From NCBI GenBank assembly GCA_030765045.1, contig CM060972.1:2216501-2280500 (forward strand): a DNA stretch of 64,000 bases, given 5' to 3'. Position 1 is the stretch's first letter; each line of letters starts with the position of its first letter. The position numbers and the translations under genes are program-made. Below, piece by piece: positions 60,501 through 64,000 of the stretch. A model generated the notes under the pieces. The model was given only the letters and a program-made list of their open reading frames with translations, ran no database searches and was not told the DNA's origin. Origin of the DNA: Tenodera sinensis. Its lineage: Eukaryota > Arthropoda > Insecta > Mantodea > Mantidae.

Positions 60501-61093
60501 AACAATAGTTTGCACACCCACCAGTTAATAAGAGGATAGAGTCGTATGTATGTAACATCAGTTTTCGTTTTATTTTATACTATCAAATACCAAAATAAAT
60601 ACAGTTGTTTATATTTTTATAATATTTGACTGGTTACTGAGATCATACAAGTTAAGAAAATTCTTTGGATCAGTTACACAAATTAAATAACGTTAAATAA
60701 AAGATATGTGAATGTGTTTCAGGTGTTTCCATTTTACATGAGAAGAACTCACAAGGGGAAACAGCCCTAGACTTGGCCACATCTGTTGAAATGCAGCGAT
60801 TACTGAGTGATTATGCACAAGAGTTTTCATCAAATGTGTATGTGTCACGCTTTGCTATTTGTTTGGCAAAACAGTTGATTCCATTTTACATGGATGTGTA
60901 TAGAATACGAGATATCTGTAAACCACAGTGTCAGCAGACAGTGAAATCTTCTCCATTGGTACTTGATCTCACATCATTTAAAAGAGAAATTGCTCATTTA
61001 AAAATTCTTAAATATGCTTTGGAAAATCTGCCTCATCTTGTAGAGTATGACTATCTTATCAGTGATCTCAGTAGCTCTAGGGACGTGCAGTAA
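22861..61093 (+). CDS. SLF1: SLF1/ANKRD32-like ankyrin protein, 13 exons
   Basis: Thirteen exons join in phase into 2382 nt (793 residues plus stop). Residues about 580-700 form ankyrin repeats: ELGDTMWKKAC, DSNGWTALHEAVVKGPMQCV, DIKGATPLMYAVMENNLEV, KNSQGETALDLATSVEMQRL. Their order and the helical tail (RFAICLAKQLIPFYMDVYRI) resemble the C-terminus of SLF1, which with SLF2 brings SMC5/6 to RAD18-bound damaged DNA. Exons 3-9 are helical with no motif I can name. Human SLF1 has about 1060 residues with N-terminal BRCT repeats; none is seen here, so the gene may be BRCT-less or an upstream exon was missed. The ATG has A at -3 and an in-frame stop 13-15 nt upstream. The exon 3 acceptor is weak. 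Confidence 0.7.
23282..23940. repeat. 0.66-kb foldback with hammerhead-like cores in both arms
   Basis: Arms 23282-23571 and 23650-23940 are inverted copies around a loop of about 78 bases. Each outer end reads GGAATAAA...TAGGCCGTGGTC or a close variant. The right arm (plus) holds CTGAAGA (23849-23855), about 20 bases able to form a stem, then GAAAC (23876-23880). The left arm (minus) holds CTGAAGA (23373-23367), a clean stem GCTCAA/TTGAGC, then AAAAT. The outer sequence resembles the 17.58-kb foldback. It starts about 50 bases after the exon 1 donor of the SLF1-like gene. Confidence 0.7.
24065..24191 (+). CDS. SLF1: SLF1-like exon 2
   Basis: Acceptor CTTGCAG|GTT; encodes VIVLLENIIPFDKPEFFGNC and ILGSILIAMAKRVLNT. 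Donor ACAA|GTAAGC, phase 1 out. A copy of repeat R begins within about 20 bases of the donor. Confidence 0.7.
24205..24800 (+). repeat. repeat R, 5'-truncated copy 3
   Basis: Carries the R middle and 3' end (AAAACTCACACAAATAACAA onward to TAGTAGAGAAAGTTAAAGAG). It fills most of the intron between exons 2 and 3. Confidence 0.8.
24839..24987 (+). CDS. SLF1: SLF1-like exon 3
   Basis: Frame gives VELHPRVECHYCTSMTQIVK, IIAEYLCIEEVDNTHPS and SETEYLWLSIE, then GAG|GTAATT, phase 0. The acceptor must be phase 1: AAAAG|AC (used here) or GTAG|AG at 24845, both weak. A stronger acceptor at 24810-24812 (TTTTCAG) leads into another frame that closes at 24926. Confidence 0.55.
24988..27136. other. SLF1-like intron 3: nothing recognised
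   Basis: About 2.1 kb of AT-rich intron. A motif near 26985 (CAATCTCCTTCTTGATCGGC) resembles one near 22573 and may be a short dispersed repeat; otherwise no feature. Confidence 0.45.
27137..27295 (+). CDS. SLF1: SLF1-like exon 4
   Basis: Acceptor ATTTGCAG|GGC; encodes GKHLKVCYPTQRILIGYCNQ and YEYPPPVIILHLLHFIL. Donor TTG|GTAAGC; phase 0 both ends. Confidence 0.75.
27390..27740 (-). pseudogene. mariner transposase N-terminal relic
   Basis: Reverse frames give VTEGQREIAKTLHIYTNIWY and KMGAQLT, like the mariner helix-turn-helix (DRRxTxxEIAExLxIS...LGM.KV.ARW.P..LT). Further upstream on the same strand is GRLMSQQKKW-type text in another frame. Dead fragment. Confidence 0.55.
28155..28525 (+). 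repeat. tRNA-derived SINE (S3)
   Basis: Head GTGGCCAAGCAGTTAGACGG (A-box side) and GGTTCAATCCC (B box) at about 28160-28225, a C/T-rich body, and an A-rich tail AGGTAAAGAAAAGAAAAACC near 28510-28529. Family differs from S1. Confidence 0.65.
28530..29950. other. SLF1-like intron 4, 3' part: nothing recognised
   Basis: AT-rich sequence without coding pattern or identifiable repeat ends. Confidence 0.4.
29956..30084 (+). CDS. SLF1: SLF1-like exon 5
   Basis: Acceptor TTTCAG|AAT; encodes NGDEIGGVVKTVHILSHFIS and VPEMKQYYIDLLTTDCGH. Donor CAT|GTAAGT; phase 0 both ends. Confidence 0.75.
30506..30535. repeat. (CA)n microsatellite
   Basis: About 15 CA units directly beside a SINE insertion. Confidence 0.9.
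30540..30675 (-). repeat. tRNA-derived SINE (S6)
   Basis: Reversed, it reads GTAGCTCAGTCGGTAGAGCA (A box) and GGGTTTGATTCCTGG (B box), then GGGAGTTTTTCTTCATTAGG. The parent tRNA is uncertain. Confidence 0.65.
31262..32078 (+). repeat. repeat R, full-length copy 5
   Basis: Reference copy of about 0.8 kb. ACTTTCTCTACT at 31301-31312 and its exact complement AGTAGAGAAAGT at 32065-32076 lie just inside the ends. There is no coding potential. It ends about 50 bases before exon 6. Confidence 0.85.
32128..32544 (+). CDS. SLF1: SLF1-like exon 6
   Basis: Acceptor ATTTTCAG|GAA; the largest exon, 139 codons, from EFANMKSGGFVHSVISLLKE through VQRLTWILEWIAHALEVDF to LPLSFQQNLM. Donor ATG|GTAAGT; phase 0. 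A repeat R copy ends about 50 bases upstream of its acceptor. Confidence 0.78.
32545..33120. other. SLF1-like intron 6, 5' part: nothing recognised
   Basis: No coding pattern, tRNA-like head or transposon end seen; short open frames only. Confidence 0.4.
33130..33466 (+). repeat. long S1 unit (module M-like part plus SINE)
   Basis: Begins CATAAATAAATAATTACCAT (an S1-type tail), continues with about 150 bases related to module M, then the tRNA-like head at 33300-33362 and S1 tail TTGGCATAAAG. It shows that M and S1 travel as one unit. Confidence 0.7.
33846..33963 (+). CDS. SLF1: SLF1-like exon 7
   Basis: Acceptor TGTTTCAG|AAA; encodes KIIKLIAEAAFLCDFSLGAY and PHCDILAQQITCALS. Donor TG|GTAAGT, phase 1 out. 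Confidence 0.75.
34270..34545 (-). pseudogene. LINE reverse-transcriptase C-terminal fragment
   Basis: Minus strand encodes MRVEEDILDIIEKKRLEWYG, HVKRMPEERLPKKVLEW and, after a frame change, RRKRGRLMTTWMDDV. This is the RLxWYGHVxRM...GRPxxTWxDDV ending found in several insect non-LTR retrotransposons. Strongly 5'-truncated. Confidence 0.75.
34820..34995 (-). pseudogene. mariner 3' end relic
   Basis: Reverse text reads RYDNCISDGDDYVEN, the usual mariner C-terminus, followed toward 34815 by an end-like CCAAGTAGCC/TTCATCCAGAAAGTAGCC sequence. Only this tail is left. Confidence 0.5.
35615..36005. repeat. element D, copy 2
   Basis: Shares long stretches with 17100-17480, for example GTGGAAAAACAC and ACAAATGCTGAGC, at moderate divergence. 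It ends in the same CCCTCTGTA-type terminus near 36003. Confidence 0.7.
36410..36575. repeat. foldback element, 55-base hairpin
   Basis: Head TGAAGCTATTAACAGTGAAG, then arm 36454-36508 and its inverse 36520-36573 around a T-rich loop of about 10 bases. The arms are nearly perfect complements. Confidence 0.8.
36989..37122 (+). CDS. SLF1: SLF1-like exon 8
   Basis: Acceptor ACTTGCAG|GT; encodes LTTDDILQVIHGIEPEWLAF and MTCREVGWTPYETITIENL. Donor CTG|GTGAGT, phase 0 out. Confidence 0.75.
37160..37441. repeat. inverted S1 SINE pair with 13-base duplication
   Basis: A minus S1 part (37173-37254) abuts a full plus S1 (37255-37428). TAGTAATGACAGT occurs at 37160-37172 and 37429-37441. It sits about 40 bases after the exon 8 donor. 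Confidence 0.88.
37515..37860 (+). repeat. tRNA-derived SINE (S4)
   Basis: Head CTCCGTAGTGCAGTTGGTAG and CTGGGTTTAATCCC at 37521-37581, GC-rich body, 3' end TGTTGCGCTGGGGTTTAG. The last about 95 bases recur at 48655-48750. Confidence 0.75.
38225..38462. repeat. foldback element, long hairpin
   Basis: Same head and same outer arm as the 36.4-kb copy, but the arms extend to about 85 bases with a different inner part around GAGTTGGTATATC. It abuts the 5' truncation point of a LINE fragment. Confidence 0.8.
38465..39190 (+). pseudogene. 5'-truncated LINE, reverse transcriptase C-terminal part
   Basis: A 200-codon open frame contains MWIQDNLKWKTHMKYLVNKL, KYGIFWGNSPEAKEVFIKQK and IYNSLPNNLKDIENVNKF, the post-RT thumb/C-terminal region of CR1/Jockey-type elements. 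An (AATA)n tail is at 39170-39189. The RT core and ORF1 are missing, so it is inert although the frame is open. Confidence 0.85.
39608..42541 (-). CDS. LINE ORF2: AP-endonuclease and reverse transcriptase
   Basis: 977 residues without a stop. The N-terminal part is an APE-type endonuclease: LVHQNIQMLSNKIDQL, LVLTEHGL, ILGDINIDF and SCLSDHL. The RT domain carries IPVFKKG, NYRPISIL, LLDLTKAFDCVD, TYGVPQGSILGPLLFILYIH and YADDTTIL (about residue 702), with the C-terminal thumb region IELWGTTSKANFGKIFILQK. It nicks target DNA and primes reverse transcription. There is no RNase H domain, as in CR1/Jockey elements. The ATG lies inside ORF1, so translation probably needs reinitiation. Confidence 0.92.
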   Translation of the reverse strand: MSKKLGIFSTAKHKGKSLKLVHQNIQMLSNKIDQLNIFIAEESPDILVLTEHGLKDTECSYNFIPNMNLTAKFCRKNKKWGGVGIFTRVDISEYSTEIDTDYFCVEGHIELAAISIAFKKVKITVIGLYRPPRGNLNTFLDKLDLLLNQILVNTRYRIIILGDINIDFLQNSNDKAKFQYLLNEYDLHATINEPTRITSSSRTAIDNIITNITDLPYRVNIVESCLSDHLAQSIICNGVNVAHTKHNDIKSNTKIHHSFSKTNLQTLKSALINENWGTVFAAQDTNEKLNKFYQTLYYYIDLYCPPTAISRNNSKTTNYQWITPKIKQLRTLLKIATVQKNNNAISNFTDAELKNLKKLYDQSVVKAKQCSISNRILSSHNVSKASWKVINEFRRSLPQNNNSHIQIQVGDTTIMDTKAVAEIMNNHFASVGRNLHLNQNSQIVPPTMSNKSKNTNSIFLHPTNSKEVLDVIKTLKSKNSIGLDGIPTSLIKVCGHEIANPLVEIINSCFQYGIFPDKLKIAKVIPVFKKGAKNDINNYRPISILSALSKIFERIIHNRITKYLTKFDLIPKQQNGFVSNKSTISALSDLVEMIIGNIESDTHTAAVLLDLTKAFDCVDRNKLLTQLYNLGIRGIANKLIKSFMSNRKQLVTINAENNEHHSQLQDLTYGVPQGSILGPLLFILYIHDINEIISDNTGLVQYADDTTILDCNKNLCALNRSLDDTVNTIVTYFSSLNMYVNAAKCELITFGFKTVGPSLQLSINDNVVHSVNSVNLLGLNIDKSLTYAGHIQKLGSIISKNLFVLKYLNKFIPIEAAIAIYYSLIHSHMAYAIELWGTTSKANFGKIFILQKRAVRYLGKLNFNEPCRNTFKQLNILTLPSLYIYKTILHFIKYNSLSLTNSDVHRYNTRHKNDYAIPSHRLHLYEKMPSFTGIKFYNGLPEEIKKWHNNNLNKFKQLLKQFLISKSFYSTDEYLCK
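42526..43665 (-). CDS. LINE ORF1 with SGNH/GDSL esterase domain
   Basis: 379 residues from ATGGCGTCAGC (A at -3); an 11-residue upstream extension would need a GTG start. The N-terminal third is charged with a predicted coiled coil (KVIEIMKMDLDRALCEIERL). The C-terminal half is an SGNH hydrolase: LLLTDSHGRGL with the Ser, VVLIAGTNDVGN with the Asn, and RHGMHLNKLGK with the His. Esterase-type ORF1 proteins are known from CR1-like non-LTR elements and are thought to help RNP or membrane association. All candidate catalytic residues are present. It overlaps ORF2 by 16 nt in another frame. Confidence 0.85.
   Translation of the reverse strand: MASACVERNNASVNLVKNCDYMLRNRSEKRATGFQEAGDMSKQTGGNKKYNYSEITKQKESGSNGDDAGKERDTVASLHKVIEIMKMDLDRALCEIERLKEENYKLETRINNGNKQREFYEEWSTVPTRQKRREASSKCTYQQEDTYNTYNSYNRYTPLALDSESKKDDVNVKLNSANTVNAGKKRIRNRVLLLTDSHGRGLAEKINHLGQDTLMASAIVKPGAKIDEVCRNVEEKCSDFTKDDCVVLIAGTNDVGNGEPENIIPKLERTINELQNTNLIVVKLPTRYDMHSNSWVNNKTASTNSHITEMCRKYEHVKLVNCNVRRELHTRHGMHLNKLGKRMLSETIIKVISVCVNDKTSGELEQSDSNRVSLTCPKN
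43741..44040. other. spacer between two LINE pieces
   Basis: AT-rich. The stretch AAATATGCTC...AAAATATGCAC may belong to a hAT end; no gene seen. Confidence 0.35.
44041..45250 (+). pseudogene. LINE 3' fragment with RNase H domain
   Basis: A 312-codon frame (44087-45025) has the RNase H1 motifs HIYTDGSL, GEIEAIRMAL, ILSDSRAAI and WIPAHCGLSGNEKADFLAKK, preceded by an RT-thumb-like RLITGAIKTTP. Near 44988 an extra A breaks the frame; the next frame continues with RLITGHDCLAKHL and a CCHC-like CPLCDLQEEMDRDHLQICP. LINEs of the I/R1 groups carry RNase H after the RT. 5'-truncated. Confidence 0.85.
45470..46015 (-). pseudogene. hAT-type (CGGBP1-like) transposase relic
   Basis: Minus-strand pieces read AVHMTCLAHGLHRLAEEIHA, NFPEVNTLI, LPPEPTLTRLGTWIEAGLYY and, nearer 45500, EARIPGLMFLRNVNKVLQG. 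HxTCLAHxLHRVAEEIR and LPPEPVLTRWGTW are typical of an arthropod hAT family often annotated CGGBP1-like. Several stops and frame changes. Confidence 0.65.
46226..46990 (+). repeat. repeat R, copy 6 (3' truncated)
   Basis: Starts AAAAATCTGATGTGTTACAC and follows R through the CTTTTTCTAAAAATGCTTTT motif, then diverges before the usual end. Confidence 0.82.
47146..47199 (+). CDS. SLF1: SLF1-like exon 9 (micro-exon)
   Basis: Only 18 codons, VNLCYYVLGGTAEEDANE, between TTTTTTTTCAG and GAG|GTATGA; phase 0 both ends. It follows a 10-kb intron. Support is the good splice sites and phase, not homology. Confidence 0.6.
47200..48650. other. SLF1-like intron 9, 5' part: nothing recognised
   Basis: No coding pattern or known repeat end seen in this 1.4-kb stretch. 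Confidence 0.4.
48655..48750 (+). repeat. S4 SINE 3' fragment
   Basis: Matches the end of the 37.5-kb S4 copy (GTAGTGGGCAGAGGTGGG through TGTTGCGCTGGGGTTTAG). The head is missing. Confidence 0.8.
49556..50640 (-). pseudogene. mariner transposase relic
   Basis: ORF at 49982-49626 has MFYQDNAAVSTFIIAMVKIN (second Asp), LQDLAPSDYFLFPNLMKWLG (third Asp) and IEHHWEKCIKFKGDYVEN. Farther upstream, in shifted frames, are TPTNIKAELDSTLGESA and KLADIAGISKSAVLRIL. A TIR-like ACGAGGGTTGTCGCAGAAGT begins at 49557 after TA. Several frameshifts. Confidence 0.85.
50684..50722 (-). repeat. S1 SINE tail fragment
   Basis: ATTATTATTTATTTATGCCA and ACAAACTTACTGTTTG only; the rest is absent. Confidence 0.6.
51370..51724 (+). 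repeat. long S1 unit with inverted 5' piece
   Basis: A 30-base minus S1 piece (AGGTAGAATCAGGACTGAAA, near 51380) precedes a long plus S1 unit (module M-like part, tRNA-like head 51540-51605, tail GGCATAAAATATC). TCAAACTT at 51370-51377 and 51717-51724 may be the duplication. Confidence 0.65.
51977..52061 (+). CDS. SLF1: SLF1-like exon 10
   Basis: Acceptor CTTTTCAG|GGA; encodes GEVGRSSSVIRDGTGRISPG and TQKEINEL. Donor CTAG|GTACTA, phase 1; joined to exon 11 it starts the first ankyrin repeat (NELGDT). Confidence 0.72.
52330..52625 (+). pseudogene. second, deleted copy of the RNase H LINE tail
   Basis: Closely follows 44927-45235 from AATAAAAG(G/A)TGGGAAC to the 3' end, but lacks about 17 bases after CAGGACATGATT and another short block near 52550. 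It retains the A count lost in the 44.99-kb copy. Confidence 0.8.
52626..53430. other. SLF1-like intron 10: nothing recognised
   Basis: No gene or named repeat seen between the LINE tail and the next S1 SINE. Confidence 0.4.
53437..53580 (-). repeat. S1 SINE with plus-strand tail attached
   Basis: A minus S1 body and head (GAGGTAGAACTGGAACTTAA to GAGCTAATGTGACAAACTGC) is joined at about 53551 to a plus S1 tail (GGTTTGTTGGCATAAATAAA). No clear duplication found. Confidence 0.7.
53586..53868. repeat. dispersed module M, copy 2
   Basis: Nearly identical to 2240-2515 over its whole length, then cut by the piggyBac B insertion region. Confidence 0.85.
53873..55359. mobile_element. piggyBac-like element B with about 0.5-kb inverted arms
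   Basis: TTAA at 53873-53876 and 55356-55359. The ends begin CCTCTTGAGCGATGGCCATT. The arms 53877-54378 and about 54860-55355 are inverted copies including CAAAGTTGA...TTCACTGTGGTGAAAAG. The centre carries the piggyBac cysteine-rich-domain remnant on the minus strand (54489-54740), frameshifted. Confidence 0.85.
55368..56562. mobile_element. TTAA-flanked transposon, unknown family
   Basis: TTAA at 55368-55371 and 56559-56562 enclose a 1.19-kb AT-rich element with ends GGCAATGTATC(T/A)(G/C)TGAAA in inverted orientation. No recognisable transposase. TTAA suggests a piggyBac-type mechanism. Confidence 0.65.
56800..56958 (+). CDS. SLF1: SLF1-like exon 11 (ankyrin)
   Basis: Acceptor GTTCACAG|GT; encodes DTMWKKACSLKLLREPDVDA and DSNGWTALHEAVVKGPMQCV. 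Donor ATG|GTAAGT, phase 1. The first repeat looks several residues shorter than a standard ankyrin unit. Confidence 0.82.
57000..57310 (-). repeat. repeat R, degenerate copy 7
   Basis: Reversed R middle is recognisable (AATTCAAAAATGAAAAGTTG; AACGATTTTGATTAAAATAC). Strongly diverged. Confidence 0.5.
57320..58830. repeat. minisatellite, 36-bp unit and 66-bp higher-order unit
   Basis: Tandem copies of a 36-base unit (AACTGGGCCTGTGTATGGTT then GTTGGGTCTGTCTCTT). Many are fused into a 66-base unit (GCCTATGGTAGTTAGGTCTG... TGGCTCTTATCTG) repeated about a dozen times at 57550-58440. Both periods are multiples of three, so long plus-strand frames stay open (period 12 or 22 residues, YGSWV...). They lie in intron 11 and are not coding evidence. 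Confidence 0.93.
58830..59470. repeat. degenerate TCTGGTATCTGGGTCTGG-rich tract
   Basis: Irregular short repeats of GGTCTGGTATCTGGG type, probably decayed tandem array continuing from the minisatellite. It ends about 160 bases before exon 12. Confidence 0.6.
59629..59739 (+). CDS. SLF1: SLF1-like exon 12 (ankyrin)
   Basis: Acceptor TGTTTCAG|GA; encodes KKPVNIHAKDIKGATPLMYA and VMENNLEVTKLLLRYG, one classical ankyrin repeat. Donor GAG|GTAAGT, phase 1. Confidence 0.85.
59875..60116 (-). repeat. repeat R, 5' fragment (copy 8)
   Basis: Reversed match to the first about 240 bases of R, ending AGTGCAACACATCAGATTTT. Confidence 0.8.
60120..60722. other. SLF1-like intron 12, 3' part: nothing recognised
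   Basis: AT-rich intron sequence, no feature seen beyond the exon 13 acceptor at its end. Confidence 0.45.
60723..61093 (+). CDS. SLF1: SLF1-like exon 13 (last ankyrin and C-terminus)
   Basis: Acceptor GTGTTTCAG|GT; encodes VSILHEKNSQGETALDLATS, then a helical tail from LLSDYAQEF through HLKILKYALENLPHLVEYDY to SSSRDVQ and TAA at 61091. Confidence 0.85.
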
Positions 61094-61960
61094 GCTGACA
61101 GTACAGCGAGTGAGTCAATATTACACTAGGACATGTGAAACGTAAGTTGGGCCTTGCTGCATGGCACAACACATCACATATATTGTGATAAACTTGAAAT
61201 GCTGCCTACAAGGGCAATGAAATTGTCAGTTGCTGCTTCTTCATCAACTGTCTTGGTGTAGCTTTTTGTTGGCATTGTTTAGTAAAACTGTGATCCAATT
61301 GAAGTCTTGAGGTGATGAAAGCATCCCTAAATTAAACAAGTGAGTCATGTGCAAGCATTTAAAATTTTACTCAATATTCATTTTAATTATATTAAGATCT
61401 GCAGCAGTTTTAAATTCTGGGTTTGTGCTATTCATGTCTTTTAAAGGAATTGCCCTTTTTATTTGGGCTCGACGCTGAGGCTCCAAATGTAGCAGTTTAC
61501 ATTGTGCACATGAGCTGAGGTTGTACGTAGTGGGAACAGATAAAGTTGAACAGAATGGCGTGGGCAAGCGTTCTTTTTAAAACGAAGTTCAAATTTCACC
61601 AATATTCTTTTTTATTTAACTTTATAGTTACTTAACAAGATAATTCTTTCACAACTAGTTTTTGAAATCAATTTGTAAAACTATCACTCACTTTCTCCGC
61701 AGAGATATTTTCAGAATTGTTTTAAAGAAAATTTCCTTCGCATCCCGTTCACAATAAATTAACTCTCACTTCACTCATGATTTTGTATCTGCAGACTTCT
61801 GTTACAAATTTCTTTTTGTGTACACCATCATTTGTGTGTTCATTTTTCTCACTTCTTCTTCTTATTCTTCTTTATCATTCCATCAATGCTAGTTATACTT
61901 TTATGTATTCCAGACTATATTTTATAAATATATTTTGGGTAAGTAATTTCTATTAAACAT
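61094..61960 (+). other. 3' UTR and flank of SLF1-like gene
   Basis: Candidate polyadenylation signals are ATTAAA at 61331-61336 and AATAAA at 61753-61758. No further coding is visible before the LINE relic. Confidence 0.45.
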
Positions 61961-61961
61961 G

Positions 61962-63960
61962 TTAAGTTTGAAAGTTGATAGAAATTAATTGTTGTTTTAC
62001 ACTAGCCGTGTATAGAACAAGGTTGTAAAGGAGTAGAGTGAGACTGAAAAATTCAGTTGGAATAATGGTCCAGCAATAGTACGTTTCAGTATATTTGGGA
62101 AAACACCATTTATTACTGAGCTGTTTATTAACTGTACCAATGGTTTTACAAGCACACTCCTTCACCGGACTAATCTCATCCCAACCACTACTGGTTTTAT
62201 TCAACAGAGCCGATAGTAATTTAAGAATTTCATTTTCTGTAGTTGGCTTGATAAAAAACAAATCTGCATGTATTCTTATTAGCTTTTACTATAGTATTTT
62301 GCTCTGCTAGATAAAGAAAGTAAGTATTTAGATATTCAGTAAATTTATTTGGTTCCTTTTGTACTACACCATTTATGTGTAATTCCATGTTTTTGTGTAC
62401 AGTTTTTGCAAGTCTAGTATTATTTATAATTTCCCAGACAGTTTTATTCATATTCGGGGGATTTATTGATCCAAATTCTCGTAGTCCTTAGTGTTATTTA
62501 AGTTTACTTATTTTATATTTTACTTTATAATGATCCAGATGTGTCAATTGATTGATTTTATACATACTTTTTATTTCTTTTCTTAAAATTATTTCCCTAG
62601 GTAAATGAATTTATAATTTTTTGTTCAAATTTGCGGTTTACTTGAATAGGACAATATGTATCAAAATTGTACTGAAATACGTTAAAAAACTCATGCCACT
62701 TTTCAGCTTTGGACTTTATGTTAAACATTTCCCAATTTGCTTCATTTAATTTGTTGACTAAATCTCATATATTTGTATCATTAATTAACTGGACCTTATT
62801 TGTTTCTTTTGGTCGATTTATGGCAAATAACGTCTGTTAAAACAACACATTGTGCATAGTGATCTGACAAGTGGGTATTTAGTTTTTTATATTTATTTAT
62901 GTTGGTAGTGATATTATGAATACTACTGATGTTAAGTCTGTTACTCTTGTACTGCTCGGCCACAATAAGAGTGCACTAGAAGGATGCCAGTTTTGTTCAC
63001 TACCTGAAGCCTAGGGAATCTGCAGGGAGTGAGGGGAAGGGCGACACTGGGAATGTACAGTCACACAATGAAAACTACTCACCTGCTGATGTCTTCACGT
63101 TAGTCCTTGAATGCAGCATTCATTCATTTATTATCAGCTGTAAAAATTACAATGTAATTCATAGCATCATAGAATGCATATGGTTGAATGTTTTGATGCA
63201 TTACCGTTAACATATTCTCTGCCTATTTACTTGACTGAGACCTCATTGTCTCAGTCACATTTATAAGTTTGCCTGACCAGTGGTCTCTCTTGTTGGGTCA
63301 TGCAGTGGTATAGGATTTTGCCTTGAATTTGTATTTAAATCAATTACTTGTGCAATTATGCTTACCAGCCACTTTTTACCCGCGTGTGAAAATTCTTGTT
63401 CAGAACACTTACATCTACTTCACTAACATTACTATATCTGCTACAAACATTACTTATAGCTGTGTTACACTGCTGTATGGCTTTATTCACAGACGAGTTC
63501 TCACTTAAGTCATATCTGTTTGGAGTGTAGCTTTGATAAGCATCTTTTTAGGTTATTGGTTACAACACATGCCGTCACTTTTGGCAGTATTGTTTGTGCC
63601 CCCCATTACTATCACAAAATGCCTTTTTGTTAGTTTTGTACAAGCACTTGCAGTTTTTCTTATTACTTCTTTCACTGGACACTCGCTCTCACTATTCCTT
63701 CCACTTTTGCGTCTCCTTGTATTTCAGCTAATTTCTCACTGATGCCTCTGCCATGACTGTCTGCAAAGATGCAAGTGTTTCGTTTCCTCTTCCTGATCAC
63801 TTTCTTGCTGTTTTGAGAATTTTCTTCCTTGCTATCCTGTAAATACTAGTTGTCTTCTTCCATTTCATCCAGGAGGCTGATGTCTGTTTCTATCGTGTTT
63901 TGTACACTTTGGGCACATATCTTCATTTGGCATCATATTTGTAATCATCGTGCGTCATGT
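61962..63960 (-). pseudogene. decayed CR1-like LINE with esterase ORF1
   Basis: Reverse frames give RT pieces FFIKPTTENEILKLLSALLN and GWDEISP (62261-62160), then NKTVWEIINNTRLAK and NGVVQKEPNKFTEYLN (62451-62270), then an endonuclease-end trace near 62840-62860. Farther upstream, ORF1 traces HFVIVMGGTN (63622-63593) and CIFADSHGRGISEKLA (63773-63727) match the SGNH motifs of the intact LINE at 42.5-43.7 kb. Many stops. It runs toward the right edge. Confidence 0.75.
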
Positions 63961-64000
63961 TTTTCATTGTTTCTCTCTTCTCAAGACTGTTGGCTTCTTC

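Overview
The window is nuclear DNA of an animal, almost certainly an arthropod and probably an insect with a large, transposon-rich genome. The evidence is two spliced genes with canonical GT-AG introns, tRNA-derived SINEs, CR1-like and other LINEs, a Penelope-like fragment, and mariner, piggyBac, hAT and PIF/Harbinger DNA transposons. I cannot fix the insect order.

Two host genes sit head to head. On the minus strand (20841 down to 5461) six exons join in phase into a complete 424-residue BCS1, the AAA ATPase of the mitochondrial inner membrane that inserts the Rieske protein into complex III. On the plus strand (22861-61093) thirteen exons give a 793-residue protein. Its C-terminal ankyrin repeats and tail resemble SLF1/ANKRD32, the factor that links RAD18-marked lesions to the SMC5/6 complex. 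No BRCT domain is visible upstream. About 2 kb of unannotated DNA separates the two start codons and may hold a shared promoter. At the left edge a short plus-strand ORF with a C-terminal membrane anchor may be the last exon of another gene.

Almost everything else is intronic or intergenic repeat. 1-5.4 kb: mariner relic, a three-deep nest (SINE interrupted by a piggyBac element and by a second SINE), and a Tc1/mariner-like element with TA duplication. Bcs1 introns: a Penelope-like GIY-YIG fragment, a mariner carrying a nested 0.8-kb repeat that itself carries a foldback insert, a PIF/Harbinger element with an intact MADF-domain ORF, a hAT relic, and foldbacks with hammerhead-like cores. SLF1-like introns: a 0.66-kb foldback, several copies of the 0.8-kb repeat R, SINEs (some with inverted 5' parts and clean target duplications), an apparently intact CR1-like LINE with an SGNH-esterase ORF1, an RNase H LINE piece and its deleted copy, a second piggyBac element with about 0.5-kb inverted arms, another TTAA-flanked element eight bases away, and a 1.5-kb minisatellite. 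61-64 kb: the 3' flank and a decayed second CR1-like LINE.

I see no bacterial or phage features, CRISPR arrays or operons. The most interesting material is the nested-insertion record, the recurrent SINE 5' inversions, the intact esterase-type LINE, and the hammerhead-like foldbacks together with Penelope remains.
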